A stretch of DNA of 64,000 nucleotides from positions 275,501 through 339,500 of the forward strand of contig JAOPHQ010001991.1 of assembly GCA_030340625.1 (NCBI GenBank), given 5' to 3'. Position numbers and translations under genes: made by a program. Of the stretch, positions 32,253 through 43,833 are shown piece after piece (position 1 is the stretch's first letter; each line of letters starts with the position of its first letter). The DNA comes from Merluccius polli. Its lineage: Eukaryota > Chordata > Actinopteri > Gadiformes > Merlucciidae. Under the pieces are notes generated by a model. That model did no database searches and was not told the DNA's origin. It saw only the letters and a list, made by a program, of their open reading frames with translations.

Positions 32253-33584
32253 CTGTAGGAAATGGCAAGTTGGGTCCTGTTGCTGACTGCCTTTTGTTTT
32301 GACTAGCGCTCTATCTAGGTTAATGTTAACAGATCCTGCGCCAGCTGTACATGGCTGACTGGGAATGTTTCCGTTGTTAACCCCTTGGGCCCTGCTCACC
32401 ATTAGGCTTGATGACCATGCCCCTTTCTTCACCAGGGGTGCTTCTGCGGGACCCAAAGAGAGCAAGGCACTCCGTGATCCGTCTGCGATGCCACTGTTGT
32501 TACTGCTGCTAGCGACTGGACTGACATCATGGTTTCTCATGGAGGATTTAAGCACACCATTGAGATGGTGTGAATGGCCATGGTGTATATGCTCATTGAA
32601 CTTTTCATAAGGGTCTATCATGAAGTACTGCTGAGAATGGGAGTTGGGAAGGGGGCACTGAAGGACCAAGTTGCTGTTAGGGTGGCAGCCCATTGCCATG
32701 ACAATTGGCGATGGGGAGGGTGACGGTGGAGAGGGGTGTTGATGGTGGAGGGGCTTGTAGAGGCACAGGTCCCGCTCTAGGTTGTCATCAGAGCTCCAGT
32801 ACCCAGATCCAGGTGCAGATGCTGAGCCATGAAGCTGGTGGTGGTGATGATGGTGGCTACGATACTTGGGCTCTGCTGATCTGCAGCGTTCATGACTCTT
32901 ACTGTGTTTCCGATGGTGTCCTCCCACTGTTGGACTTTCCCTTACTCGGCTGGTCCTTGAAACTCTGCAACCACCGCCCCCTCCACCATTCATGTTCCCA
33001 TGACTTCCACCTTTTGGGGATGTTGAGTGGTGTGACCCCTCCAACGAGTGAGACTTAGTGAAGAGTTTCTGGACTGAATGGACCAAATGACGGATCCTCC
33101 CGGGGCTGTCATTGTTGCTGTTGGACCCCGTTCCCACAGTGGGTCCTGTCATGTGTTTGTACTGCAGTGTATGATAGCCATCCCTTGGAAATGCTGACTG
33201 GTACTCAAACCGCTCCAAGTTGGTTGATGCCCTGGCGGGGATTTTACTCCATTTGCCTCCTCCTACTCCTCTACCTACATATGGCACCACAGCCATAACT
33301 TCATCCATTACCTCGGGATTGTGAGAAAATGAAGTAGAATGGCACCTCCTTGGATAGGTTCCATATGGAATTAGGCTGCCGCTGTCACAATGTTGCAAAG
33401 TGTGGTGTGAATTATGGTACGGCAGCTCTGCTGGGTGAGGAAATGGAACAGGAAGTGGTGTTGACATGTCCATCTGGCTGAACAAATACAACTTGTGGTC
33501 ATGGTAGTGATGACCCAGAGGCTCTTCTGACTGGTCATAGGAGACCAGGTGGTGATGGTTCTGGCTACTGGATAGGCCTTTCAT
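32253..33584 (-). CDS. dlgap: DLGAP (SAPAP/GKAP) scaffold protein, first coding exon
   Basis: This exon encodes the N-terminal 444 residues of a disks-large-associated protein, a postsynaptic-density scaffold that links PSD-95-type guanylate-kinase domains to Shank. The start is MKGLSSSQNHHH at 33584; the frame stays open upstream, but MKGL is the family start. Visible hallmarks are FPRDGYHTLQYK (residues 132-143), SPGRIRHLVHSVQKLF and TKSHSLEG (160-183), YWSSDDNLERD (262-272), KKGAWSSSLMVSRA, and CHFLQ at the exon end followed by a GTAACT splice donor, phase 0. It is unusually rich in histidine and glycine. The guanylate-kinase-binding repeats and the GH1 domain lie in later exons outside the window. 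The paralogue (1 to 4) cannot be settled by eye. No stop or frameshift is seen. Confidence 0.93.
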
Positions 33585-33725
33585 GGCAGAAAAGATGGTG
33601 AGTGATTTATACAGGGAGGGCTTAGGAATGCAAGCAGGCCTGTAGACAGAGAAGCGTCCAAGAAGAGAATCCCTGAGAGTAGAGCAGTGGGCTCTAAAGA
33701 AGGGTAGAAACAAAACAAATATCAT
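33585..33725 (-). other. dlgap 5' UTR part and likely splice acceptor
   Basis: On the minus strand, TTCTCTGTCTACAG ends at about 33638 and is followed by GCCTGCTTGCATTCC, a plausible 3' splice site about 55 bp before the ATG. Other AG candidates occur further upstream (CTTTAG, CTCTCAG). The open frame through here is incidental. Confidence 0.45.
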
Positions 33726-34099
33726 ATAAACAGTAATTAATAATTTGACAAATTAAGCTGTACAACATGAACCTACTCAGGAGAAAACCACTCTAGTTAT
33801 TTGTTTGATTCTAGGCAAACAAAATGTGTTTTAAATGTGCTCTAAAACACATTCTCTCAAGTAGACACTAACTTTAAGGCTATAGGGATCTAGGTTAATT
33901 ACTTTGACTTTGCAGCAGTGTAGAGCCTTGCTTTTTGAGGTTGGACAGGGTTTGGAGAGAGTAGGGAGAGGCAGTGGTGAGGAACAGAGTGTTTTTTTTC
34001 CTTTCAAAATTAAGACTGGAGCTAGCCTGAAATCGCAAATCGTGCATATTGTACCTTTAACGTGGGGTTGTGCTTAACTATCAGGTAATTTACATTTGT
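33726..34099. other. dlgap upstream intron or flank, no feature
   Basis: Nothing recognised. Confidence 0.5.
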
Positions 34100-34925
34100 C
34101 CATGGGCAGTCTGTGATTGGTCCCCCGCTTATCCAGCCAGTTGTATCTTCCCCTGAGAGATGTGAAGAATTTCTTAATTACTTTTGTAACATAGTAGTGG
34201 AGATCCAGCAGCATTTTAACACTGAATTCAGAGAGCTTGATGTTGACTTCTGCCCACCATCAACATTAACCCACTTCAGTGAAATCTCAATGCTGGAACA
34301 CACTGTTGCACTTTCAAAATCATCCACATGCCCTTAAGACTGCATTTCCACTTGGTTTTTAAAAGCTGTCTTTTAGACGGTTGGCAAGATATTTTAGCCA
34401 TTATTAACTGCTTCGTCGACTGGTATTTTTCCCTCCTATTTTAAACATGCCAGTTTTTACCTTTTTGCTTTTAGAATTGATTTTAAAGGGGCTGTAGACA
34501 ACTTTTCCCATCCTAGTGTTTCAAAGTGGGATTATTTTTGCGCCACTGTCGCAAATACAAAGACACATTTAAAGCCTATATTTGTGATCTGCTAACTCCC
34601 TATGAGCCTGATCACTGCTTGAGATCCTCCAGCAGGGCCCTACAAATGGTTCCAAAATCATGACTTGTCACTGGGCCTTTGCCGTTCGGGTCCCTCAGCT
34701 GTGGAACTCCCTGCTTGGAGATCTCAGGCAGGCAATCTCAGTATCCTTTTTTAAATCTCTTCTTAAGACTCACTTTTATCTTATAACCTTTTGTAACTGA
34801 TGGTATTAGTTGTAAATATTTAAATCTTCATTTTTATTTTATTGTTATTTACTTTTATTATCTGTCTTATTGTAAAGCACTTTGTTTTTGAAAGGTGCTA
34901 TAAAAAATAGTTATTATTATTATGG
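34100..34925 (+). pseudogene. L2-like LINE 3' relic
   Basis: An internal segment CEEFLNYFCNIVVEI (about 34160) is followed by decayed sequence. Then comes the typical end: a DLLTPYEPDHCLRSSSRA segment near 34590, a LWNSLLGDLRQ-like piece, and a non-coding 3' terminus GTAAAGCACTTTGTTTTTGA, then GGTGCTATAAAAAATAG and (TTA)n. Only pieces remain in different frames, and no reverse-transcriptase catalytic box is present. Confidence 0.7.
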
Positions 34926-35141
34926 GCAGGGAATGCAAACAGACAAATCACACAAAACAACAATACATAGTAACTTAAATGTTATATTATCTGCCCCAAC
35001 AGGTATAGTATTACTAACTGTAAACACTCTTCATATGGGATGGCTATATGACAGTTAGGCACCTGAAAATGTGTATATGTTAAAGAACAATAGGAAATAG
35101 GCGGTCTAATAGAGGTCTAATTTAAAAGAAATAGTGCAGTG
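34926..35141. other. Unassigned
   Basis: Nothing recognised. Confidence 0.5.
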
Positions 35142-36619
35142 CAGTGTTTCCCCTAGAAATGTTTCCAGCAGTGGTGCTGTTACGTAACGGAGGCAAGCCG
35201 CACGCGGCGGCGCGCAGGGGTCTGGGGGCATTCACCTCCGGAAGATTTTTTTTTTTAATAACCCCTTAAACCATAACTTCTGGCAAGTTTTGTGGATAGA
35301 AATGGACATTTTGAGACAAATATGATATACCATCAACAGATTTAATATTGGAGCACGTACCTTGAACTGGTCAGAAACAGAAATCTTGATTTTATAATTT
35401 TAGACAGGATTACTCATGTTTTTCTTTTGTGTTAATTTTAAGCTTTTATTTACATTATTGGTAGAAATTGATTGGGGCAAAAATATTGAAAATGTTGTCT
35501 TAAAGGGGAAATGAACCCAAAAACAACACTATGCTCCAACACTATATTTCATCACATGAATAAAGTTGATTGTGCTGCCATCAAATGTACTAACTCCATA
35601 TAAAAAAGAAAAGAATTTAACGGCTACAGTAACGGTGATTTGACGCGTCATCAAATCACCGGAAGAAAAATGCAGGACTACAAGTTATGAACGTTCTGAA
35701 TGTGAATCTTCAGGAGAGCAGCCCTCTCGGACACACACACACACAGGGGTTGAAATAAGGCTGTTTTACTCGCCAAATGCGAGTAATTTTTGTATTTGTC
35801 GAGTAATTTATGAAGACCACTCGCCACTCTGGCGAGTAATCTAAGAATTCGCCGCGATTGCCGCGGACCCGCCAGCAACGGACCCGCTAGCCGCGGACCC
35901 GACCGCGCAGCACCCACCGCCGTCTACAATCACTGTTACCGCTGTTTTATTATCATCCGCACTCCCACACCGTCACCGGGGCTTCATAGTAATGTGTCCG
36001 AATAGAGCAGCCCTCTCGGACACACACATGCTGTTACCGCTGTAACATGCTGTTAACAGCGATTGTAGACGGCGGTGGGTGCTGCGCGGTCGGGTCCGCG
36101 GCTAGTGGGTCCGTTGCTGGCGGGTCCGCGGCAATCGCGGCGAATTCTTAGATTACTCGCCAGAGTGGCGAGTGGTCTTCATAAATTACTCGACAAATAC
36201 AAAAATTACTCGCATTTGGCGAGTAAAACAGCCTTATTTCAACCCCTGTGTGTGTGTGTGTCCGAGAGGGCTGCTCTCCTGAAGATTCACATTCAGAACG
36301 TTCATAACTTGTAGTCCTGCATTTTTCTTCCGGTGATTTGATGACGCGTCAAATCACCGTTACTGTAGCCGTTAAATTCTTTTCTTTTTTATATGGAGTT
36401 AGTACATTTGATGGCAGCACAATCAACTTTATTCATGTGATGAAATATAGTGTTGGAGCATAGTGTTGTTTTTGGGTTCATTTCCCCTTTAACGCTTGGC
36501 AATTTCAAGATGACGTTGTAGTTGTGCTAAATACCGATCATGTGAAGATTTTTGCAGTGGCGCTGATTTTCCAGCAGTGGCGCTGCGCCACTGCTGAATA
36601 CATAGTAGGGGAAACACTG
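35142..36619. mobile_element. hAT-type element hosting a TTAA foldback
   Basis: CAGTGTTTCCCCTA at 35142 is mirrored by TAGTAGGGGAAACACTG ending at 36619. GCAGTGGTGCTG and CAGCAGTGGCGCTG form subterminal pairs. The TSD is unclear because the flanks themselves are CAGTG-like. The original element is split at 35503/36489 by the nested unit. Confidence 0.7.
35500..36492. mobile_element. TTAA foldback element with ~430-bp near-perfect inverted repeats
   Basis: TTAA at 35500-35503 and 36489-36492 flanks 35504-36488. The left arm (to about 35933) and right arm (from about 36059) are inverted copies with very few differences seen over about 430 bp (for example CGCTAGCC versus CACTAGCC). A 125-bp spacer separates them and contains a partial extra copy of the GAGCAGCCCTCTCGGACACA segment. 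The mirrored 79-codon frames are products of the palindrome. Confidence 0.92.
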
Positions 36620-37200
36620 CAGTGGTCAACATATCAACCAAATATCTTAAAACATGTATTCCCCGCAAATATCTTCAACCCTAATGAAAGAAACATGATA
36701 TTGTATCACTCCAAACCTTTTACCATGCAAAACAAGTATGTGACACACAAGCTAGCCAAAACTCTCCTAGGAGGGCATTTTTGCTAAAACTGACCAAGTT
36801 GGGAAACTTCGCACAGCTTCACTTCATAATTTATTTAGTCTGAATCTTTTTCTGTCTGAGCCGTTTTCAGAAATTGTGCGGGGTTGCTTTTTTTTCCAAA
36901 ACAGTTTCAATAGCAGAATCCATAAACTAAATTTAAAAAAAACCTTAAAGGCAGAATTCAAACTGGTTTTCAGTTGCACACTATGGTCACACAGATTTCA
37001 TCAGCATATTATACATGTATATATAAAAAAAGTGGCTGTGGATTCAGGGGTGAACCAGGCAAGTCTTATTCTCCTGCTGTTGATCTCAGGAAACATTCAA
37101 TAACCCACTCTGTTGCGAATTAATAACATGTATCATCAGGCTGTAAAATATCTGCACATAGCCAGGAGTAGAAATAAATATACAAGTTGTAGTAACTGCA
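36620..37200. other. Unassigned
   Basis: No gene or repeat boundary seen. Short frames here are chance-length. Confidence 0.4.
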
Positions 37201-37204
37201 CCTC

Positions 37205-38150
37205 AACACATGATGGCGCCAAACAATATACTGGGGGCGGCGCTTAACGCTAGCCATTGTGCGTCATGGAGGCCACGCCTCCTGCCCAGTGACTACCGGT
37301 GGAAGTCGCCGGCTCAAGCCAGAACACCCCAGGCAGCGCAAAGGAAGGAAGCAAAGCGACTGAGGATGCAACGCTTGGGGTTCTCCACGCGGCGTGATAT
37401 ACATATAATACCTCTCCTTCTGGTTCATAGTTAAATAACTTAAAGCTAAACAAATAAAGTGAGTTATAAGCGTTCCTGTTGTCGGCAGCCTTCTTCCCCG
37501 GGACACAAACCCCACAACTCTGACTGCAAGACTAGATCCAGACTTGGCATTCTGCACTTCAATGTACCCAGCCTATTGGCTAAAATGGATGGCGTCAATC
37601 AACTAATGCTGATGTAATTGTGTTTTCTGAAACCTGGCTCAGAAAATCTGTTCTGGATCAGGATATGTGTGTTAATGGTTACAATGTGTGGTGGTGTGGC
37701 TTTTTATTTATATGTGTGAAACTATCTGCAAACAAAACAAGTTCTTGGTTTGAATCTTACTGTCTCAAAGGGGCTAGACCCCCTTCTGCTCCTGCTGATG
37801 CGTGAACTTCTCTGACACATCTTATGTTGTAAACTTCACAACAGTGAATTGATCTTGGCTGGTGATTTAAACTGGTGGGTTGAAGCCGATGTCTGATGAT
37901 TTTAAACTGTGTTCTAATTCTATGAATCTTACCCAGGTGATAAACTTGCCCAAATCACAAATGATCAGAGAAATCCACTCTTATTTATCTGATTATGACG
38001 AATGCCAACACAAATATTCTGCTACTAGTGTATTCTGTAATGAAATAAGCGACCACTGTGCTGTTGTTGCAGTTAGAAATACTAAGGTACCCAAGAATAT
38101 GCCTTGTTTTATTCATATGGCAAAACTTAGATATTTGATGAGCAGGCCTT
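37205..38150 (+). pseudogene. LINE endonuclease-domain relic
   Basis: A possible 5' leader (37205-37530) precedes an apurinic-endonuclease fragment: LHFNVPSLLAKMDG (about 37555), VFSETWLRKSVLDQDMCVNG (about 37618), RPPSAPADA (about 37780), MNLTQVINLP (about 37922) and NEISDHCAVVAVRN (about 38040). The order and spacing match a LINE of the CR1/Rex1/L2 super-group. The reverse transcriptase is missing. Several frameshifts and small deletions are present. Confidence 0.75.
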
Positions 38151-38176
38151 GCTCTTAACTCTTAAGAGTTAAGAGC
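38151..38176. repeat. Perfect 26-bp palindrome
   Basis: GCTCTTAACTCTT is followed immediately by its reverse complement with no loop. It lies at the end of the LINE fragment and may mark its breakpoint. Confidence 0.9.
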
Positions 38177-38790
38177 AGAGTTAAATAGTGGGAAAACCTA
38201 TTGTTCTCTGCGGAACAGTCTAGTATTACAACTGCAAAGCAAGTGTACACAACTGAAAACCTAAATGACACAAGGAAGACTATTAATCTCTTCATCACTA
38301 GGCCTTTCTCAGGTTTTTTGCTGAAAGTAACATACCCAAGTAAATAGAGTATCTATCTCCACAACTACAAGGGCTATAATGTGTAATCTTGGTACACAAA
38401 AAAAGATAAAACCTGTGAGATTGTTGTGCAAGTGAAATAATCAATGTTGATGCTACTGAGTCTGACTGTCAGAGTGAATAAAGCTAGAACACAGCATAAA
38501 AGGAAGATTTAATTTACAGTTAAAATACATTTTATGTTTTAGAGTAAATACCACCTAGTGCATTATCAGTTGGTAGTCCTATAGTACTGTAGCAATGGCG
38601 CTACACTTGCTCAGCATGTATTGCGTCACAAACAGGACAATCGCGAATGGATATCTTAATAAGATGTCAACTAATGCATGTTATTAGTTTGTTAGTGTAT
38701 TTAGATTGTTTACATTACATTTACATTTATGTTTGTGACACCATGTTAGAGTGTGTCAGGTCAGTTAGTCACCTCTCTGTGTGTTTCAGT
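38177..38790. other. Unassigned; possible 5' part of a gypsy LTR
   Basis: No gene is seen. The gypsy 5' LTR probably starts somewhere after about 38680, but its left edge could not be fixed. Confidence 0.35.
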
Positions 38791-38896
38791 GTTCAGGCAT
38801 GTAAAGCTTCCTGGTGTCAGGCGGTGTATAGGACACAAGGATAGTCTAAAGTAAACTCTCTCAGCGTCATTCTTCCCTGAAGGCCAAGCTTGCCAC
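38791..38896 (+). repeat. Ty3/gypsy 5' LTR, right-hand part
   Basis: This stretch matches 40891-41003 in the same orientation. Shared blocks include GACACAAG, TAGTCTAAA, AAACTCTCT and GAAGGCCAAGCT. It ends in GCCACA. Confidence 0.8.
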
Positions 38897-38897
38897 A

Positions 38898-38915
38898 TTG
38901 GTGTCAGAAGAGGGA
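38898..38915 (+). promoter_or_regulatory. Primer-binding-site-like sequence
   Basis: TGGTGTCAGAAGAGGGAT directly follows the LTR end, the position and form (TGGTGTCAGAAG) typical of gypsy-element primer sites. Confidence 0.7.
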
Positions 38916-40625
38916 TGCAGCAGGAGAAAATTAAGTCGTTGAGAACTAACAACTACGAAGAGGAGCTCCGAGAGCTTGAAGAATGCATCATACGCCTTCA
39001 GGAAGACTTTCGCCAGTAGCAGATAGACCGCCTCAGGGGTTAGCCGGTCGTGGAAGCCAGCATTGCTGCCTGGCTCCGACCAGGTGAATGCAGGCAGGGA
39101 GACGCTGTCTTCCCGTCACAGGGAAACATTTGCTACCACCATTCCATCACCAGCCGCCGTCATTCCCATCGCCACCATTCCACCGCCAGAACCACCTGTC
39201 CAATTGCCGCTACCCTCAAGGACCATGTTCAAGCTCCCACTGTGGAGAAGCAGGGCACATAGCCTTTGACTGTCCTGCCCCTGCACCACATCCCTGTAGC
39301 AGGGGGGCACCGCAGGGAGACTGCTGCCCAACCAACCAACGACTGCCAACCCCTGCACAGCTTCACTGACAAAGGGTGGGAGTTCGACTGGGACAACAAC
39401 TCTCTGACCCTCTGACCAACACACCAATCTGACCCTTTTTGTTCCTGGCCGCTGCTTCTTGGTTGACACCAACGCTAGCAACGTGGGAGTGGTGGCCGTC
39501 CTGTACCTGATGCAACTACTGTGTCACCCAACGGGAGCTGCTAGCTGTTGTTGTGGCACTACATTATTTGGAGCCATCAATGCAGATGCTCTTTCATGAA
39601 GTCGTTGAGGAGCTGGACTGCAGATACTGTCGGCACCAGGATGAGTGCCTCTTCAAGTGTCCACAACGCGATAGGTCGAGGGACCAGGAATGGCAGACGG
39701 CGCAAGGCAACGATCCTACCCTGGCCAGGGTGGGAGTGGGTCGACACCAGGAACTATCTTTCCTGGCAAGATATCTCCTCTTGTAGATTACTTCCCCGGT
39801 CAGATCCAGTAGATTACTCTCCTTGGTCTGACCGGGGAAGAAGCACATGGCAGTTGCTGGTGCCCACAGACTGGTGCCAGCGGGTGCTACAGGCAGGTCC
39901 ATGGTTCGGTGCGGGCAGGTCACTTTGTGGTGGCCAAAGTCCTGAACAACTACTGGGCAGGTTGCAGGAAGGACACTGAATTTTTCATGCACTGTTGTGA
40001 TGCCTGCACTGCCAAGAAGGGACCCACTAGAAGATCTCAGGCCCCCCTGCAGCAGTATCAGGTGGGGGCTCCCCATGGAGCGGGTTGGAGTGGACATTCT
40101 TGGCCCATTCCCCACTACCGAAGATGGTAACCACTACGTCCTTGTAGCCATGGACTATTTTACAAAATGGCCAGATCACGGACCAGGCAGGTGTGCCAAA
40201 TGTTCTGCTCATAACAAAGGACGTACACAGTGACCAGGGGCAGAACTTCAAGGTGCAGGTGCTGAGGTGTGTTAACGCATGGGGGTGAGGACACCCAGAA
40301 CAGTCCTCCGCCCCCAAAGCGACAGAAGGGTGGCGCATTTTAATCGCACGCTTGCAACACAACTGGCCATTGTCACCTCACAACACCAGCATACCAGTCA
40401 GCAGTGCATGAGAGCACTGGATGCCCACCTGCAGCTCTCATGTTTGGGAGAGAGTTGCAGACCCTGGCAGACTTGGCCTTTGGCACCCCCCCCCGACACT
40501 CATCTCCCCTCAGTACCCGGCTTTGGGTACCTGCGGGGTCTCCAGCAGCACATCACGGAAGCACACAATTTTGCATGGCAGCATCAGTAGCAGGCAGGGG
40601 CAAGGAAAATTATGCAAAATGTTTT
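38916..40625 (+). pseudogene. Ty3/gypsy gag-pol relic
   Basis: A zinc knuckle (HCGEAGHIAFDCP, about 39235-39275) marks the gag end. An RNase H start resembles FLVDTNASNVGVVAVL near 39455, then ELLAVVVALHYLE. The integrase zinc region lies near 39910-40010 (HFVVAKVLNNYWAGC, CDACTAKKGP) and the integrase core near 40085-40180 (MERVGVDILGPFPTTEDG, LVAMDYFTKWP). Protease and the reverse-transcriptase core are deleted. Frames shift repeatedly, so the element is dead and internally deleted to about 1.7 kb. Confidence 0.8.
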
Positions 40626-40890
40626 TAATACCTTTATAAAAAGTAAAAAAAACACGAAAATGATGGTGGTTATATCACACATACCATGTAGCCTATCTTT
40701 TTATATAAGAATTTGAAAATGTAAATGACGGGGCATAAAACAAATGATCTGTTGATCTTTACCAATCACGACTCGATAGTCTAACAATGGCAAAGCTGTA
40801 AAAATATATATGTTTAAATCGAAAATCGAATTGAATTGTGACCTTAAAATCGAAAGTCATATCAAATCGTGGAGAATCGTGACACCCCTA
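40626..40890. mobile_element. hAT terminal fragment
   Basis: The right edge AATCGTGACACCCCTA is the inverse of the common hAT terminus TAGGGGTGTCACGATT, and AATCGAAAATCGAATTGAAT fits the subterminal zone. The opposite terminus is not seen. The fragment lies where the left part of the gypsy 3' LTR should be. Confidence 0.55.
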
Positions 40891-41003
40891 GTTCAGGGAT
40901 GTGAAAATAATGCTTCCTGGAGTCGTGCAGTGTGTGGGACACAAGATAGTCTAAATTAAACTCTCTCTCAGCATCATTCTTCCCGAAGGCCAAGCTCACC
41001 ACA
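40891..41003 (+). repeat. Ty3/gypsy 3' LTR, right-hand part
   Basis: Partner of 38791-38896, ending CTCACCACA. It is diverged from that copy at roughly one base in seven by eye, so the element is old. Confidence 0.75.
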
Positions 41004-41119
41004 GTACTATAGAGTCATTGCACAACATCTGATGAGTACCTGAGTCAAGATTTGATGGCAATAAAGTGAAGTAGAGCAAAGATAGAGGTTTTAGTCAAGG
41101 TGAAAGGTAAAACAAGTGG

Positions 41120-41530
41120 ATATCTCGAGAACCCATTGTACAATTTTGACATTTGACCCCTCCATTTATATGGAAGATTTTCAGTGACTAATTGGAATGC
41201 AATCTATAGCCACACAATGAAATGCAATACATATCGTTTGCTTTTCCATACTGATGCACATTTATCACGCCATAATTAAAAGCAAAACACAAATTGCATT
41301 GCATTTCATTGTGTGTTCTGTCAAAACCACTCATAATGAAATACAATGAGGTGTATTGTTTTTCAACCTCAGTGTGCCATTTTCGTGCCACAATTAAATG
41401 TAATCCATCCCAGAGCTATAGAGTAAAACAGAGTTACGACACTTCCATTGACTCCCTTTGTAAAAAATGGCGGACGACACTTCCGGGTTATGGAGACACC
41501 AATAGTTCCAAACAAGGAACAGAGCTCCGT
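41120..41530. repeat. Dispersed repeat, inverted partner of 51280-52095
   Basis: Blocks such as CACACAATGAAATGCAATAC, CATACTGATGCACATTTATC and AACAGAGTTACGACA occur in reverse complement at 51.3-52.1 kb. The copy here is uninterrupted, which shows that the 51.4-51.8 kb palindrome is a later insertion in the other copy. Confidence 0.85.
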
Positions 41531-41939
41531 TGATCTCAATTGCTCATCAAGAACAATTACTGGTAAGTTGATGAAATAACAGCATTTTAAACGTTTTTAA
41601 AATTTTTAAGCATTAGCTATCAGAGGTATACTCTTAGACAGAGTTATTTTTACATTTGGTTTGCATGGAATGTCGATGTTGATGTTAATGTCATGGATTT
41701 AGGGACCTAACTGAAAGCTTGGTAACGGAGGCTAACGTGAGGTAATTAACGTGATAATTTCACTAAAGTCTGTTAACCTTTTGTTGTCAGGTGACATTAT
41801 GTAAAGTTGTTTTGATTGTTAGGTTTTAAAACATTACCAAAATACTACCACTACTGCTAAAATGCTACTGCTATTACTGCTACTACTACTACTTAAATGT
41901 TAGCTGTTTCACTTCTGCTGCTGCTATAACTACTACTAC

Positions 41940-41975
<36 letters not shown>

Positions 41976-42100
41976 TAAAGCTCCAAGGAGCTGTGTGCGG
42001 GACCTCACCGAGTCTGTCGGGTGTGTCGTGGATCGTGTCGCGACAGGTTCTCGTCCGTCGCAGTCCATGCAGTGTGCGAAAGACTGGGGCGTTCACAGGG
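41531..42100. other. Unassigned, with (AAT)n microsatellite at about 41939-41974
   Basis: Perfect trinucleotide run, preceded by imperfect ACT/GCT units (41845-41938). No gene. Confidence 0.7.
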
Positions 42101-43600
42101 AGACGCGTTTTAGCTTACATTAGGGTTAGGGAATGGCACAAATCGCATCACAGTTTGACATTCGATTAAAAATGGCCAATTTGACGACACGCCACGGTCA
42201 CGCCCTTTGACGTACAGTCGCAAATAACGTTTGTTCAGCACAGTCTTCTGACTGTACTGTCCGATTTTGAAGCAGAAGTGACAAATTCCCTGGGAGGATG
42301 ACAGAATTCAAAATGGCCGATTTTGACAGCACGCCACAGACACGCCCTTTTACATACAGTCGCAAATAGAACACCGTTTATTCAGCACCATCTTCTGACT
42401 GTACTGACCAATTTTGAAGCAGAACAGACAAAATCCCTGGGAGGAGTTAGTTCCCAAACAATGGAAAAAAATACCACAGAATACAATATGGCCAACTTTG
42501 ACGGCACGCCACATAGAGTCCCAAATAGCACAACTTTTCTCAAGTTCCATCTTCTGAACGGATAACAAAAATGTGAAGCCCAAGCGACAAATCTCCTGGG
42601 GGGAGTTTGTTCAAATACGAGGCGAAAATTGAAAAATGACAAAAATTGAAATTAAAATTTCTGACTTCCGGTGGGTTTTGGGGTATGTGTCCAAGAGGCT
42701 TTTTTGTAGGTCTTGGACTGTTACACGTGCCTAGTTTCATACATATCCGTGAAACGTGGTGTCGGGGCTGCTTTTTAAAAATGTTGTAGGGGGCGCTACA
42801 AACAAGACAAACACAATTTTTGGTACGTGAGCTCCAGGTACCAGTCTACACGTGTCCTGTGAATTTCATATTCATAACTATTACGGTTTTCGTACAGTGA
42901 TTTATCCTGCCATTAGAGCGCCACCTAGTGGCGATGGCCTGAAATTTTATATGATGGTTAATGGCAGTATAAGGAACTATTGACCCAAGTTTGGTGTCAA
43001 ACGGACATACTAATGTGGAGAAATGGTCCACTTGATTTTGTGACGTAAAATTTACGCAAATTAAAATGTTTATAGCACGCGTATTTTTTGAAATATTAAA
43101 ATACTTCCAACTACTTTTTTTCATGGGACAGTCTCCAGATGCTATGTGTGAAGTTTCGTGCGAATTGGAGAAAGGTGCATGGATGGAACCCGTAGACGTA
43201 GTATTTTTGAGTTTTTGCGCTCTACCAGAAAAAAAAATTAGGCGGAAGTGGGCGTGGCCTACATGGGGAGGTGCAGCACTAATTCCTGCATGTGTGGATA
43301 TAAGGTTTTTGAATGTGCAACAAAGTATGCGGGAGTTATTAGCGTTACGGATTTTGCTCAAAAACAGCGCCACCTAGTGGTCTTCCTAGTGTGCGACATG
43401 AACGTGTCGCATAGAATATATAATTTTTCGCCAGGCCTGACAACTTTGCCAAATAAAAAAGACTTTTCGTATATGTTGAGGTGGTCAAAATCGCCGGCAA
43501 ATTCGCCAAAAATAATAATAAACGGAATTATAATAAACAGACCAATTTCAATAGGGACCTTCCAGTTTTACTGGCTCGGTCCCTAATTAACAATTTGTTT
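42101..43600. repeat. Composite dispersed repeat with tandem sub-units
   Basis: Units of about 130 bp beginning AAAATGGCC(A/G)ATTTTGAC and containing CGCCA, AGTCGCAAATA, CTTCTGACTGTACTG and CCCTGGGAGGA recur at about 42170, 42310 and, more decayed, 42480. The rest is long non-coding sequence with block phrases (GCGCCACCTAGTGG twice, at 42920 and 43370). It resembles very common percomorph repeats, and 53.66-54.33 kb has similar style. Frames here show no domain. Confidence 0.55.
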
Positions 43601-43629
43601 GTTTATTTAACAGGGACAAAGCTCCATAC

Positions 43630-43802
43630 ATATCTCCAGCTCCTGCTGGTGGTGGCTGCTGCTGTTTGTGGAGGCTGCTGGTGTCTGCTGCTGGCAGTGA
43701 CTGGTGCTGGCAGAGGCTGCTGTTGCTGGTGGTGGTGGCTGCTGCTGGCAGTGGCTGGTGCTGGCAGAGACTGCTGCTGTTGGTGTCTGCTGCTGGCAGT
43801 GG

Positions 43803-43833
<31 letters not shown>

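Noticed and set aside
32365..33058. Plus-strand frames opposite dlgap
   Set aside because: Antisense shadows of the conserved exon with no domain.
35678..36314. Two nearly identical 79-codon ORFs on opposite strands
   Set aside because: They are the same sequence read in the two arms of one inverted repeat; no domain and no sign of translation.
42118..42134. TTAGGGTTAGGG, telomere-like
   Set aside because: Only two units; too short to call an interstitial telomere.
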